Source of the DNA: Bryobacterales bacterium KBS 96 | GTDB taxonomy: Bacteria > Acidobacteriota > Terriglobia > Bryobacterales > Bryobacteraceae | Length of the DNA: 64,000 nt | Direction: 5' to 3' | Assembly: GCA_000381625.1 (NCBI GenBank) | Contig: KB906767.1 | Span: 6,347,672-6,411,671, forward strand | Shown: piece after piece, positions 33,957-43,147 of the stretch | How the letters are laid out: each line of letters opens with the position of its first letter | Numbering within the stretch: position 1 is the first letter of the stretch | Notes under the pieces: generated by a model | Databases searched by the model: none | Told to the model about the DNA's origin: nothing | The model's input: only the letters and a program-made list of their open reading frames with translations | Made by a program: the position numbers and the translations under genes

Positions 33957-35369
33957 ATGAAAAGCAAAACGACAGTCGCTATTCTTGCGGCGGGCCTTGG
34001 CACCCGGATGCGGTCTAGTAAAGCCAAAGTCCTGCATCAGGCAGCGGGCGATACGCTCCTGAACCATGTCATTCGCGCGGCGATGCATGTCGCTTCGGCG
34101 GAACACATCGTGGCGGTGATTGGCCATCAGTCGGAGCAGGTGATGGCGAGCGTCAATACGCCCGGCGTTCTCTTCGCCGAACAGAAGGAACAAAACGGCA
34201 CTGGGCATGCCGTGTTGTGTTGCCGGGAATTGATTGTGTCACGTCCGGGAAATCTTTTGATCCTGAATGGCGATGGTCCCCTGTTGAAGCCGGAAACGCT
34301 AAAGGCGCTGGTCGATCTCCAGGAGGAGCGCGCCGGCGGCGGTTGCATTATCTCGACCGAGGTTGCCGATCCCACCGGGTACGGGCGTATCGTTCGAAGT
34401 GCCTCGGGCGACATCGCCGCCATTGTCGAAGAAAAAGCCGCAACGCCGGAACAGCGGCGCATTTCGGAGATCAATACCGGCGTCTATATCTTCGATGGAC
34501 CTTTGTTCTGGAAGTACATCGACGAATTGAAGCCGGAGAACGCCGCGCGGGAATACTATTTAACCGACATGGTCGAAATTCTTGGCAGGCACGGGCATTC
34601 CGTTTCGCCCATGCTGGTGGCGGATGAAACCGAGTTGCTTGGCATCAACACGCGCGCGGAACTTGCCGTGGCCGACCGTATACTGCGGAACCGAAAGAAT
34701 CACGAGCTCATGTTGAGCGGCATCACTATCGAAAACCCCGATTCAGTGCTGATCGATTTCGGCGTAACCGTCGGGCTGGACACGCTGATCGGCGCGAACG
34801 TTCAACTTCGCGGGGCCACGAGCGTCGGCGCTAATTGCAGCATCGGAGCCGGCAGCATCTTGCGGGATTGTGCGGTTGGCAATGGCGTGAATATACTGCC
34901 CTATGTCGTTGCGGAGAACACGCGGATCGGCGATGCCGCTTCGATTGGACCGTTCGCACGTTTTCGCCAGTCCGTAGAGCTGGGCGAAAATGTGCACATC
35001 GGGAATTTCGTCGAGCTGAAAAAAACGACCATGCGCAGCGGCGCGAAGGCGAATCATCTGGCGTACCTGGGCGATAGCACCATCGGAAGCCGCGTAAACG
35101 TGGGCGCCGGAACCATCACCTGCAACTACGATGGCCAGAACAAATTCCCAACTGAGATCGGCGACGATGTCTTCGTCGGCAGCAACTCGACTTTAGTCGC
35201 GCCGCTCCGTTTAGGCGCGGGATCTTATGTGGCTGCCGGCTCTGTGATCACCGACGATGTCGATGCGGATGCATTGGCGCTGGGCCGCGGGCGGCAGGTG
35301 AATAAACCGGGCTGGGCCAAGAAGCGCCGTGAACGGAATCGCGCGAAGGACGGCGAACCGCGCAAGTAA
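33957..35369 (+). CDS. glmU: Bifunctional UDP-GlcNAc pyrophosphorylase/GlcN-1-P acetyltransferase
   Basis: 470 residues, the normal length. The N-terminal nucleotidyltransferase domain has the glycine-rich motif LAAGLGTRMRSSKAKVLH at residues 10-27, GTGHAVLCCRE and LNGDGPLL. The C-terminal left-handed beta helix has hexapeptide repeats from about residue 260 and the acetyltransferase active-site segment KANHLAYLGDSTIGSRVNVG, followed by GTITCNYDG. It provides UDP-GlcNAc for peptidoglycan and lipopolysaccharide. It is coupled to yvcK upstream and followed after 41 bp by the rhaT-like gene. Confidence 0.97.
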   Translation: MKSKTTVAILAAGLGTRMRSSKAKVLHQAAGDTLLNHVIRAAMHVASAEHIVAVIGHQSEQVMASVNTPGVLFAEQKEQNGTGHAVLCCRELIVSRPGNLLILNGDGPLLKPETLKALVDLQEERAGGGCIISTEVADPTGYGRIVRSASGDIAAIVEEKAATPEQRRISEINTGVYIFDGPLFWKYIDELKPENAAREYYLTDMVEILGRHGHSVSPMLVADETELLGINTRAELAVADRILRNRKNHELMLSGITIENPDSVLIDFGVTVGLDTLIGANVQLRGATSVGANCSIGAGSILRDCAVGNGVNILPYVVAENTRIGDAASIGPFARFRQSVELGENVHIGNFVELKKTTMRSGAKANHLAYLGDSTIGSRVNVGAGTITCNYDGQNKFPTEIGDDVFVGSNSTLVAPLRLGAGSYVAAGSVITDDVDADALALGRGRQVNKPGWAKKRRERNRAKDGEPRK

Positions 35370-35410
35370 TGCTTCGATCGATCCCCGGTTGCGCAGAATC
35401 GAAATAGCCG

Positions 35411-36583
35411 ATGAATCCTAACCCCGCGCTGGGCGTCTTTTTTCACTGGTTGGGCGGCCTCGCCGCCGGCAGTTTCTATGCGCCATACCGCGGCGTTAAG
35501 AGATGGTCCTGGGAAACCTATTGGCTGGTCGGCGGCGTCTTTAGCTGGATTATCGCGCCCTGGCTTCTAGCCTCTCTTCTGACCAGGAATCTCCTCTTTG
35601 TTCTTCATCACACTCCCGGTGGCGCCTTGTTCTGGTGCTATTTCTTTGGGCTGTTGTGGGGCGTAGGAGGCCTGACATTCGGACTCACAATGCGCTATTT
35701 GGGCCTGTCGCTGGGTATGGCGATCGTCATGGGACTTTGCGCCGCATTTGGCACGCTCATGCCCCCCATCTTTAACGGAACCTTTGCCAGTCAAGTGCTT
35801 GGCACGCTTTCCGGACGCGTCATCCTGTTCGGAATCGCGGCCTGCCTTGTTGGCATCGCCATTGCCGGACTGGCGGGCATCTACAAAGAGCGGTCGATGT
35901 CGCCCGCGGCCCGGCGTGCATCGATTGTGGAATTCGATTTGAAGAAGGGCTTTGTCGTGGCGCTGCTTTCGGGCGTGATGAGCGCCTGCTTTGCTTACGG
36001 GCTCGCCGCCGGAGATCCCATGAAAGTTTTAACCGTCCGCGCTGGAGCGCCGAATCTATGGCAGGGCCTGCCGGTCCTGATTGTTGTGCTCTTTGGCGGG
36101 TTTACGACTAACTTCGTCTGGACTGTGTATCTGAACGTTCGCAACCGAACCGGGCATGAGTATTTTGCTTCCGATTTGCTGGAGCCATTCACGGGCGCGG
36201 GTAGCCCCCAGTCGATCGAAGAGACGGCTCTCACCGGACCCACTGCAACCGTGCTCTCTCACGCACGGGCCGCGACCATGCAGCAAACCGTCAGTGTGCC
36301 GCTTATTCGAAATTACCTGCTGTGCGCTCTCGCCGGCGTGACCTGGTACATGCAGTTCTTCTTTTACACGATGGGTGAAACGAAGATGGGTCGCTATACC
36401 TTTTCAAGCTGGACGCTGCACATGGCCAGTATCGTCATCTTCAGCACGCTGTGGGGTGTCGGTCTCAAGGAATGGAAAGGCGCAGGGCGAACCGCGATTC
36501 GCCTGCTCATCCTCGGTCTTCTGATCCTGCTCAGCTCGACCGTCATCATCGGCTACGGCAACTATCTCGCATTGCCTTCGTAG
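35411..36583 (+). CDS. rhaT: L-rhamnose/proton symporter RhaT-like
   Basis: 390 residues, about 45 longer than Escherichia coli RhaT. The first residues GVFFHWLGGLAAGSFYAPYRGVKRWSWETYWLVGG match the family's opening (few residues shown in lines read from 35420). About ten hydrophobic helices follow, among them AIVMGLCAAFGTLMPPIFNG and MSACFAYGLAAG. Family knowledge gives sugar uptake with a proton across the inner membrane. It follows glmU by 41 bp. No rhaBAD or rhaM gene is present, so the actual sugar is uncertain. The ROK gene downstream could phosphorylate an imported sugar, but this is only a neighbourhood guess. Confidence 0.88.
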   Translation: MNPNPALGVFFHWLGGLAAGSFYAPYRGVKRWSWETYWLVGGVFSWIIAPWLLASLLTRNLLFVLHHTPGGALFWCYFFGLLWGVGGLTFGLTMRYLGLSLGMAIVMGLCAAFGTLMPPIFNGTFASQVLGTLSGRVILFGIAACLVGIAIAGLAGIYKERSMSPAARRASIVEFDLKKGFVVALLSGVMSACFAYGLAAGDPMKVLTVRAGAPNLWQGLPVLIVVLFGGFTTNFVWTVYLNVRNRTGHEYFASDLLEPFTGAGSPQSIEETALTGPTATVLSHARAATMQQTVSVPLIRNYLLCALAGVTWYMQFFFYTMGETKMGRYTFSSWTLHMASIVIFSTLWGVGLKEWKGAGRTAIRLLILGLLILLSSTVIIGYGNYLALPS

Positions 36584-36617
36584 CGTATTTCGTCACAGTA
36601 ATGCTGCGGCGCGCGGT

Positions 36618-36650
36618 TCATCGTGCTGGCGGGCAGTTCACTGCCCGCGC
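36618..36650. repeat. Hairpin repeat, copy 1 (downstream of rhaT-like gene)
   Basis: TTCATCGTGCTGGCGGGCAG followed by TTCACTGCCCGC. GCGGGCAG and CTGCCCGC pair perfectly around a TTCA loop. Nearly the same sequence recurs at 62022-62053. It could terminate rhaT transcription, although no T-run follows, or be a mobile REP-type unit. Confidence 0.6.
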
Positions 36651-36748
36651 CTGAATCCCCGGCCTCCCCCTGCACGCGCGGGTGGTGCTTCTCGTCCTGA
36701 TACTCTGACAGCGTCGATAGCCGAAGTAATCTAAAAGGAGGTGGCGCC

Positions 36749-37807
36749 CTGCCGTTAGTCGCCGGAGTGGACCTTGGCGGAAACGCCGTTAACTATACCT
36801 TTTTGGATAGGCAGGCGCGATTTCTGATTCAGGGGCTTTGCGAGTTTCCTTCGCGTGCCCGGGAAGGTCCTGACGTCTGCCTCCGTCAAATCGTGGGCGG
36901 TCTCGAAATCGCCGCCAAACAGACCGGCATTCGGCTTAAAGATGTGGTGGTTATTGGACTTGCCACTCCCGGTCCCGCGACCGCGGCAGGCGTGCTAAGC
37001 GCACGAGGCTCCACGAACTTTTTACATCCTGGATGGGCAGGATTCGATATTCGCGGAAATCTTTCCGACCGGGTCGGAAAGCCAGTGACTTACCTCAACG
37101 ATGGCAACGCAGCAGCGCTCTGGGGCCATTTCGCGCTCTTTGGCGAGAATGCGCGAGCGACATCCATTTCCGCAATCATCGGCACGGGTCTTGGCGGCGG
37201 TGTGATCACGAACGGCAGTATCGTAAAAGGCAGAAAGGGATTCGGTGGAGAATTAGGCCATGTTCTGATTCCCTATCAGGCAATTAGCGGGGCTACCGGG
37301 CTGGCGCCGGAATGCAATTGTGGCCGCCTGGGAGACCTGGAATCGTTATGTTCCCTCACCGCGATTGAGAGATGTCTTCTTCCATTTTTTCTTGCCCGAT
37401 ATCCCGGCCACGAACTTGGAAATACCGTCGATCTTCACCAGGCCGCAAAACTTGTAAGAGGGTTGGCGGAGCGCGGCGATCCAATGTGCAAAGAGATCTT
37501 CCGAGTGCAGGCGCACGCGCTCGGTTTGTTTCTGGACCTGATGGTCAATATTTTCGATCCCGATGCTTTAATAATCGGGGGAGGCGCGCTGGAGACCTCG
37601 GAAGAGTTCCAGCATTGGTTCATCGACGCGATTCGTGAGGCCATGCCCACCCAGAGGGAAGAGCAGGCGGATATATTGCTCCACATTATGCCCAATGGCG
37701 ACACGGCCGGCGCGCGCGGCGCCGCTCTCGATGCGCTGAAGTTCGCCCGGCAGGGCGGCAGCGTAACGAATGAACGTGTGGACGAAGCGACGGGCGAGGT
37801 CAAATGA
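36749..37807 (+). CDS. ROK-family protein (sugar kinase-like) with apparent CTG start
   Basis: 352 residues if translation begins at CTG 36749. AAAAGGAGG ends seven bases before it, and this start gives the complete first strand and phosphate motif PLVAGVDLGGNAV. The only standard start nearby, GTG 36767, would remove that strand and lies too far from the ribosome-binding site. Other ROK features are LNDGNAAALWGH with the catalytic Asp, GTGLGGGVITNG, and GGELGH. The zinc loop reads CNCGRLGDLE, with the third Cys changed to Asp. The Thr of DLGGT is Asn. It may be a glucokinase-like or N-acylhexosamine kinase, or an inactive relative. There is no HTH, so it is not a NagC-type repressor. Confidence 0.85.
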   Translation: MPLVAGVDLGGNAVNYTFLDRQARFLIQGLCEFPSRAREGPDVCLRQIVGGLEIAAKQTGIRLKDVVVIGLATPGPATAAGVLSARGSTNFLHPGWAGFDIRGNLSDRVGKPVTYLNDGNAAALWGHFALFGENARATSISAIIGTGLGGGVITNGSIVKGRKGFGGELGHVLIPYQAISGATGLAPECNCGRLGDLESLCSLTAIERCLLPFFLARYPGHELGNTVDLHQAAKLVRGLAERGDPMCKEIFRVQAHALGLFLDLMVNIFDPDALIIGGGALETSEEFQHWFIDAIREAMPTQREEQADILLHIMPNGDTAGARGAALDALKFARQGGSVTNERVDEATGEVK

Positions 37808-38130
37808 GATTAGGCTCTTAGCAATGAAGCAGTTTCACTACACTTCCAATTTCTACTCTACGCTGATTCCTCGGTCGCATCGGCAAGAGAGATACTGCCG
37901 ATAGTGAAACGGTATGTCAATCCTGCGAGTGTCAAAAGATTACGCCGGAAGGCGCGCCTTGGATGAAGAAGTCTTTACAGACGCCTTGAAGCGAGTTCCA
38001 CGCCGAATGGCTCGTCTATCGGTCTGCCTTCTTGACCGTTACCAATCGCTTCAATCCCCCGATCCCCAGGTGAGTCGCTCGTCCGGCGCGCTATCCTCGA
38101 TATGTACGCGCCCGCGCACGCAATCTGTCC
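37808..38130. other. Gene-free stretch between the ROK gene and the SNF2 gene
   Basis: No supported coding sequence. ATCGGCA at 37879-37885 and TGCCGAT at 37896-37902 form a seven-bp inverted repeat 72 bp after the ROK stop, a weak terminator candidate without a T-run. Otherwise I see nothing definite. Confidence 0.4.
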
Positions 38131-41100
38131 ATGCCCCACTCCGATTATCTGGAACGGCAACTCCGCCGCCTCGTCCGTCCGCAGATCCGCAATGCCGGCG
38201 AATTTCTCTATGATGACGTTCTTCTGAAGCAAGGCAACCAATTTAAGGTCATCGCGCAGGTGGTCGAAGGTAAGGAAAGTCTTGCGGTCACGCTGTCGCG
38301 GCGTGGCCCCGATTTGTGGGTCGATTGTTCGTGCCCCGGACGCAGATCTCGCTCCGTCTGCCCGCACATCTGGGCCGCGATTCTTGCCGCCGACGCGAAG
38401 AGTTATCTCCTGGGCATGGTCGGTGACGATCTGAACGGCATTCAGTATTCCGATGACGTCCTTGAATCGGTGTCGAGCAGCTTCATTCCGGCTCTATCGG
38501 GAAAGGGAAATGGGACGTCGAATTCAAAGGTGCAAGCGATTCATCCCCCCAAACCGGAGCCCGACCCGGAATGGAAGCGTGCGCTCGGAAGTTTGCAGTT
38601 TGACCGCCCGCGCAGTACTGCGTGGCCCGCGGAGCGCGAAATCTACTACATTGTCCAGCGGTGGACGGCAGTCACGCCCACCATCACAGTGCAACTCCGA
38701 ATGCGCGACCGGACCACGTCGGGAGGTTGGGGGAAACTCAAACGCGATTCCATCGAAGCAGTTGCTCTCCCAAGTGTCCAAGGCCATCTGGATCGCGAGA
38801 TTTTGACGACGGCGCTGGGTTCCGATGACGGTTGGAGTTTCACGCGATCGCGGCTCAACTCGGAACTCAGGTTGGCCGGAGCGCAGGCCGAACTGTTGCT
38901 CCCCAAAATGTGCCAGACGCGCCGTTGCCTGTTGCAATGGGAAACTCCCGGCGAAGAGAATCTCTCCGAATGCCTCTTGTGGGATGATGGCCCGCCCTGG
39001 AAATTTCGGCTCGCGTTCCAGGAGCCTACGGGCGGCGCCTGGCGGTTAACCGGTTACTTTGTCCGCTCGCGCGATCGTCTGGAATTCGAGCAGGCGGTCG
39101 TCGTCTCCAAGGCGGGTTTGTTGGTTACATCGACTGCAATCTCGAGGCTTCATGTCGATCCATCGTTGAGTTGGATTGAACTTCTGAGAAGCCACGCTAT
39201 CGTCGTTCGGAAAGAGGAAGGCGAGCAATTCTTAAAAGAATTCATCTCGCAGCCGTTTGTTCCCGATATCGACTGGCCGGAGGACTTGAGGCCGCACGAG
39301 ATCCGGCCTGAACCGTCCCCCATCGTTCGCATTGCGGACTCTACCTATTCGTGGAATAGGAACCCGCCCATGGATGCGGTTCTGTCGTTTCATTACGGCG
39401 AAACTGAAGTGCTATTCGGAAAGGGCTCCCACGCGTCCTACGATGCATCCGGCCGCCAGATCGTTTGGCGAAATATCGATAAAGAGCGGCAATTTGGAGC
39501 CATACTTACCGGCCTGGGATTGAAGTTCCGCGATGACGTATGGCAGGCGCCAAGCCCATTCTGGCAATTCACGAAAAAGAAATTGCCGGCTGTCCTCAGC
39601 GAGCTGATGTCGCAAAAATGGCGCGTTGAGGTTGCGGGCCGCGCGTTCCGCGAAGGTGGTCCCGTTGAGGCCTCGCTTTCCTCTGGAATCGACTGGTTCG
39701 ATCTGGATGGTTTCATGGAGTTCGGCGGCGGTCAGCGCGCCAGCATACCCGAGCTTCTGCGCGCCCTGGAGCTGAACCAGCGCACGATCGATCTGCCGGA
39801 TGGCTCCATCGGCATCATCCCCGCCGATTTCGAAGCCAGGTATGGCGCGCTCGCCGGAATCGGCCGGACCGAAGGACAGGCGATACGCTTTGCCCGCAAT
39901 TCCGCCAGTCTGCTGGACGCTCTGCTCGCGAGCCAGGAAGAGGTGAAGACAGATGCAGTGTTCGCTCGCATGCGCGAAAATCTCGCTCGCTTTCAAGGCA
40001 TAGAACCCGCTCCGCAGCCGGGCGGCTTCGAAGGGCAGCTCCGCGACTATCAGCGCGAAGGCCTTGCCTGGATGCATTTCCTGCGCGAGTTCGGGTTTGG
40101 CGGCTGTCTCGCGGACGACATGGGCGTCGGCAAGACAGCACAAGTGCTGGCTCTTCTCGAAACGCGCCGCGAGTTGCGGGACGAAGCGGGCGGAAACGCG
40201 CCCGCGTCTTCCCTAGCGGTAGTGCCTCGGTCGCTGATCTATAACTGGAAACAGGAATCCGCTCGATTCGCCCCACGATTGCGCATCCTCGATTACAGCG
40301 GCGCGGAACGCCGCGACAGTTTTCGTCAGATTGCGGGCTACGATCTGGTTTTATGCACCTACGGCACTATGCGCCGCGATATCGTTGAACTGCAAAAGCT
40401 GGAGTTCGACTACATCATCCTGGACGAGGCTCAAGCGATCAAGAATCGCGATAGCGATTCCGCCAAAGCCGCCCGGCTACTGAAAGGCCGCCAGAAACTC
40501 GCTCTTAGCGGAACTCCCGTCGAGAATCATCTCGGCGAACTATGGAGCTTGTTCGAATTTTTGAATCCGGGGATGCTCGGATCTTCTTCGGCCTTCCGGG
40601 CAGGGAAGCGCAGTCTCCGCAATCCGGACGGAGAAACACGCAAGCTCCTCGGCAGGGCAGTGCGTCCCTTTCTTTTGCGGCGCACCAAATCGCAGGTCGC
40701 GCGCGAACTGCCTCCGAAGATCGAGCAGACTCTGTATTGCGAGTTGCCGGCCGATCAGCGGCGGCTTTACAACGAATTGCGAGATCACTACCGGCGGCAA
40801 TTGCTCGGCCGCGTGGAACAGGATGGCATCGGAAAATCGAAGATACAGATTTTGAAAGCCCTTCTGCGCCTCCGCCAGGCAGCTTGCCACCCGGCGCTTT
40901 TACAAAGAGGACGCAGCGATGATATGAGCGCCAAACTGGAATCGCTCTTGCCGCAACTGGCCGAGATCTCTTCCGAAGGCCACAAGACGCTCATCTTCTC
41001 GCAATTCACCAGCTTCCTCGACATCGTTCGCAAGCATCTCGATCGCCAGCAATTGACCTATTCTTACCTGGATGGGCAAACGGTCGATCGCCAGGCGGTT

Positions 41101-41433
41101 GTCGAACGCTTTCAGAACGATCCCGAATGCCCGCTCTTTCTCGTGAGCCTGAAGGCCGGAGGCGTGGGACTCAACCTGACGGCCGCCGAATACGTGTTTC
41201 TGCTGGACCCATGGTGGAATCCGGCGGTAGAGGCGCAGGCGATCGACCGCACGCATCGCATCGGGCAATCAAATACCGTCTTCGCTTACCGGATGATTGC
41301 CCGCGACACTGTCGAAGAGAAAGTTCTGGAGCTGCAAAACAGAAAGCGGGATCTGGCGGCGTCCATCATTTGCGAAGACAACCGCCTTGTCGGCAATCTG
41401 CAGCGCGAAGACCTCGAATTGCTGCTGTCCTAG
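38131..41433 (+). CDS. SWIM-domain SNF2-family helicase-like ATPase
   Basis: 1100 residues. A SWIM zinc finger lies at residues 64-80 (VDCSCPGRRSRSVCPHIWA: Cys66, Cys68, Cys77, His79). About 550 residues follow that do not resemble a known domain closely. The SNF2 ATPase starts near residue 630 (LRDYQREGLAWMHFL). Walker A is DDMGVGKT (Lys668) and the Walker B box is DEAQ (765-768). The helicase C-terminal domain from about residue 930 has LIFSQFTSFLDIV, LKAGGVGLNLTAA and DRTHRIGQ. Such bacterial SNF2 proteins are thought to translocate on double-stranded DNA in repair or transcription recycling; the partner is unknown. It is a single gene converging on the HTTM pair. Confidence 0.93.
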   Translation: MPHSDYLERQLRRLVRPQIRNAGEFLYDDVLLKQGNQFKVIAQVVEGKESLAVTLSRRGPDLWVDCSCPGRRSRSVCPHIWAAILAADAKSYLLGMVGDDLNGIQYSDDVLESVSSSFIPALSGKGNGTSNSKVQAIHPPKPEPDPEWKRALGSLQFDRPRSTAWPAEREIYYIVQRWTAVTPTITVQLRMRDRTTSGGWGKLKRDSIEAVALPSVQGHLDREILTTALGSDDGWSFTRSRLNSELRLAGAQAELLLPKMCQTRRCLLQWETPGEENLSECLLWDDGPPWKFRLAFQEPTGGAWRLTGYFVRSRDRLEFEQAVVVSKAGLLVTSTAISRLHVDPSLSWIELLRSHAIVVRKEEGEQFLKEFISQPFVPDIDWPEDLRPHEIRPEPSPIVRIADSTYSWNRNPPMDAVLSFHYGETEVLFGKGSHASYDASGRQIVWRNIDKERQFGAILTGLGLKFRDDVWQAPSPFWQFTKKKLPAVLSELMSQKWRVEVAGRAFREGGPVEASLSSGIDWFDLDGFMEFGGGQRASIPELLRALELNQRTIDLPDGSIGIIPADFEARYGALAGIGRTEGQAIRFARNSASLLDALLASQEEVKTDAVFARMRENLARFQGIEPAPQPGGFEGQLRDYQREGLAWMHFLREFGFGGCLADDMGVGKTAQVLALLETRRELRDEAGGNAPASSLAVVPRSLIYNWKQESARFAPRLRILDYSGAERRDSFRQIAGYDLVLCTYGTMRRDIVELQKLEFDYIILDEAQAIKNRDSDSAKAARLLKGRQKLALSGTPVENHLGELWSLFEFLNPGMLGSSSAFRAGKRSLRNPDGETRKLLGRAVRPFLLRRTKSQVARELPPKIEQTLYCELPADQRRLYNELRDHYRRQLLGRVEQDGIGKSKIQILKALLRLRQAACHPALLQRGRSDDMSAKLESLLPQLAEISSEGHKTLIFSQFTSFLDIVRKHLDRQQLTYSYLDGQTVDRQAVVERFQNDPECPLFLVSLKAGGVGLNLTAAEYVFLLDPWWNPAVEAQAIDRTHRIGQSNTVFAYRMIARDTVEEKVLELQNRKRDLAASIICEDNRLVGNLQREDLELLLS

Positions 41434-41505
41434 CGGTGTGCCCCGGGGCGTTCCAGAACCGGGTCGGTCATGCCCGACTCCTACAAAATATGCGTTTTGC
41501 CTAGC

Positions 41506-41523
41506 GGCGAGGCATGCCTCGCC
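41506..41523. terminator. 18-bp perfect palindrome between convergent genes
   Basis: GGCGAGGCATGCCTCGCC is its own reverse complement. It lies between the SNF2 stop (41433) and the HTTM gene stop (41541). It may be a bidirectional terminator or a repeat unit; there is no T-run. Confidence 0.45.
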
Positions 41524-41540
41524 CGCTCACCGATAAATCT

Positions 41541-42479
41541 CTACTCCGGCTGCTGAACCGCCGCCGCGCGCCTAAGAAATCGCCCTCGAACCCACCGCAT
41601 AGCGCGCTCCAGATCCGCCGGATCGACGAATAGAACGTAGGCCGACAGCAGCGCCCATTCAAACAACGGCACGTTCATCGCGTATTCAATCGACAAATGC
41701 AGCAACAGCCCAAGCAACAGAACGGGGTATCGCAATTCTTTAAACCAAACGAAGACGCCGAGCGAAAATTCGATGGCCATGGTGAACCAACTCTCTATCC
41801 TCACCGCGACCATGTTCTGCAGAAAGGCCGGTACCGGAAAACGCCGGAACTGGTCCAGGTGCCAGACATAATAAAGCGCCGTGCCGTCCACCCAATCGGA
41901 TCCCATCGACTTCCACCAGCACGCAATCAGGTAGGCGAACGCAAGCTCGAACTGGATCATCCGCTGCGCCCACGGACTTTTCGGCGCAATCTCCGGCCCC
42001 TCCTTCCCCCGGCGGATACGTATCAGGCGATCGACGGAGAGCGCCGCGCCCGCTGGCGCAAACATAAGAAAGAACGCGGACACCCGCATGAACGTGTCGC
42101 CCGGATGAATAATGTACGGGTTCCGCTGCTGGATGGAGGCGAGGCAGATGAACACGGCGATGCTGCTCGCCCGAGTCATAAAGCCCACCAACAGGAATAA
42201 AGTGAATGCAAGAAACACCCAAAACAGGACTTCCGGCCATAAATTGCCGGGCGGCATCAGCGTGAACAGGTTGATGCGCACACCTGGCTCCAGTTTGTGT
42301 ACGGTCGCCATACTGACCCAGCCGTCTTGTCCAAACCACGCGAGCCAGTCCGGGCTCAGCAGCACCAGGTCGGCAATCGCCAGCAGCGCCAGAAGGATAC
42401 GGAATACCGCGACGGGCAGCGGCGATACCGGCGCGAAGAAAAACTCATTCCACGCTTTCACGAGAGCCTTTACGCTCAT
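41541..42479 (-). CDS. HTTM-domain membrane protein (gamma-carboxylase-like fold)
   Basis: 312 residues. The protein opens with VSPLPVAVFRILLALLAIADLVLL, and several more helices follow (VLFWVFLAFTLFLLVGFMTR and FAYLIACWWKSMGSDWVDGT), which is the pattern of the HTTM domain. The segment RNPYIIHPGDTFMRVSAFFL is the most conserved part of this domain. The relationship is to vitamin-K gamma-carboxylase, but bacterial stand-alone HTTM proteins have unknown substrates. Its ATG overlaps the stop of the gene before it (ATGA), so the two are coupled and probably form one membrane complex. Confidence 0.87.
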   Translation of the reverse strand: MSVKALVKAWNEFFFAPVSPLPVAVFRILLALLAIADLVLLSPDWLAWFGQDGWVSMATVHKLEPGVRINLFTLMPPGNLWPEVLFWVFLAFTLFLLVGFMTRASSIAVFICLASIQQRNPYIIHPGDTFMRVSAFFLMFAPAGAALSVDRLIRIRRGKEGPEIAPKSPWAQRMIQFELAFAYLIACWWKSMGSDWVDGTALYYVWHLDQFRRFPVPAFLQNMVAVRIESWFTMAIEFSLGVFVWFKELRYPVLLLGLLLHLSIEYAMNVPLFEWALLSAYVLFVDPADLERAMRWVRGRFLRRAAAVQQPE

Positions 42480-43024
42480 TTCAAATCCTCGGGTTTTACA
42501 AAATACGTGAACAGGACGTTCGCTCGCAAAGGCGTTGCGCGATACGAGCCGTCCGGACCGGGTGGCCCGATTTGTGAGGAATACCAGATCAGCAGCACGA
42601 CGGCCGGCGGATTCGATGGGTTGTGGTTGTTCAGCCGTGCGATACGCCGCGCTACGTCCGGCCGGATTGCGGCGAAGGAGTCCATTCTCAGGTACTCATT
42701 CGCGAATTTTCTGTACCTCTCTTTGAAATAGCGCTGCGTGTACCCGAGTTTCTCCATGCGTGGAAACTTCCACTTGTGAATCTCGCCGTCGTTGTACGTA
42801 ACGAGCGCTTCCACGTAGCCGTTCACCTTCATGGGTTCGGGGGCGAACATGTTCCAGCCTTGGAAGAGACCTGCCCAAAGTAGATACGGCCGGACGGTGT
42901 CCCTCACCACGCCGATCAGGGGTGAGTTGAGCGGTAGCGCCCAGAACGTGATCGCAATGAGGTGAAACAGCAGGAAAACGCTGATCGCAGCGCGTTTGGC
43001 CGTCCGCGGCTCTTTGAGGCTCAC
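42476..43024 (-). CDS. Membrane-anchored partner of the HTTM protein
   Basis: 182 residues from GTG 43024. One transmembrane helix at residues 13-32 (AISVFLLFHLIAITFWALPL) is followed by LWAGLFQGWNMFAPEPMKVN, a sequence common in proteins encoded beside HTTM genes. The remainder has an exported-looking mixed fold without Cys. Four-base overlap with the HTTM gene downstream indicates translational coupling. I infer that it serves as accessory subunit. There is no known activity. Confidence 0.8.
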   Translation of the reverse strand: MSLKEPRTAKRAAISVFLLFHLIAITFWALPLNSPLIGVVRDTVRPYLLWAGLFQGWNMFAPEPMKVNGYVEALVTYNDGEIHKWKFPRMEKLGYTQRYFKERYRKFANEYLRMDSFAAIRPDVARRIARLNNHNPSNPPAVVLLIWYSSQIGPPGPDGSYRATPLRANVLFTYFVKPEDLK

Positions 43025-43147
43025 GCCCCATCGTAAACGAGAGCGGCTCTGAGCCTGTCAATCACGGACAAAGTTCCACGGCCAATAGCCTGCTGTAGGG
43101 AAGGGGATATTGCGCGGTGGCGATTGTGCCATCTATGATGCAAAACA

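Noticed and set aside
37914..38213. 99-residue plus-strand frame before the SNF2 gene
   Set aside because: It overlaps the SNF2 start by 83 bases, has no ribosome-binding site, and the sequence resembles no family.
37975..38367. 130-residue minus-strand frame opposite the SNF2 start
   Set aside because: It is antisense to the SWIM domain and has no start signal or similarity.
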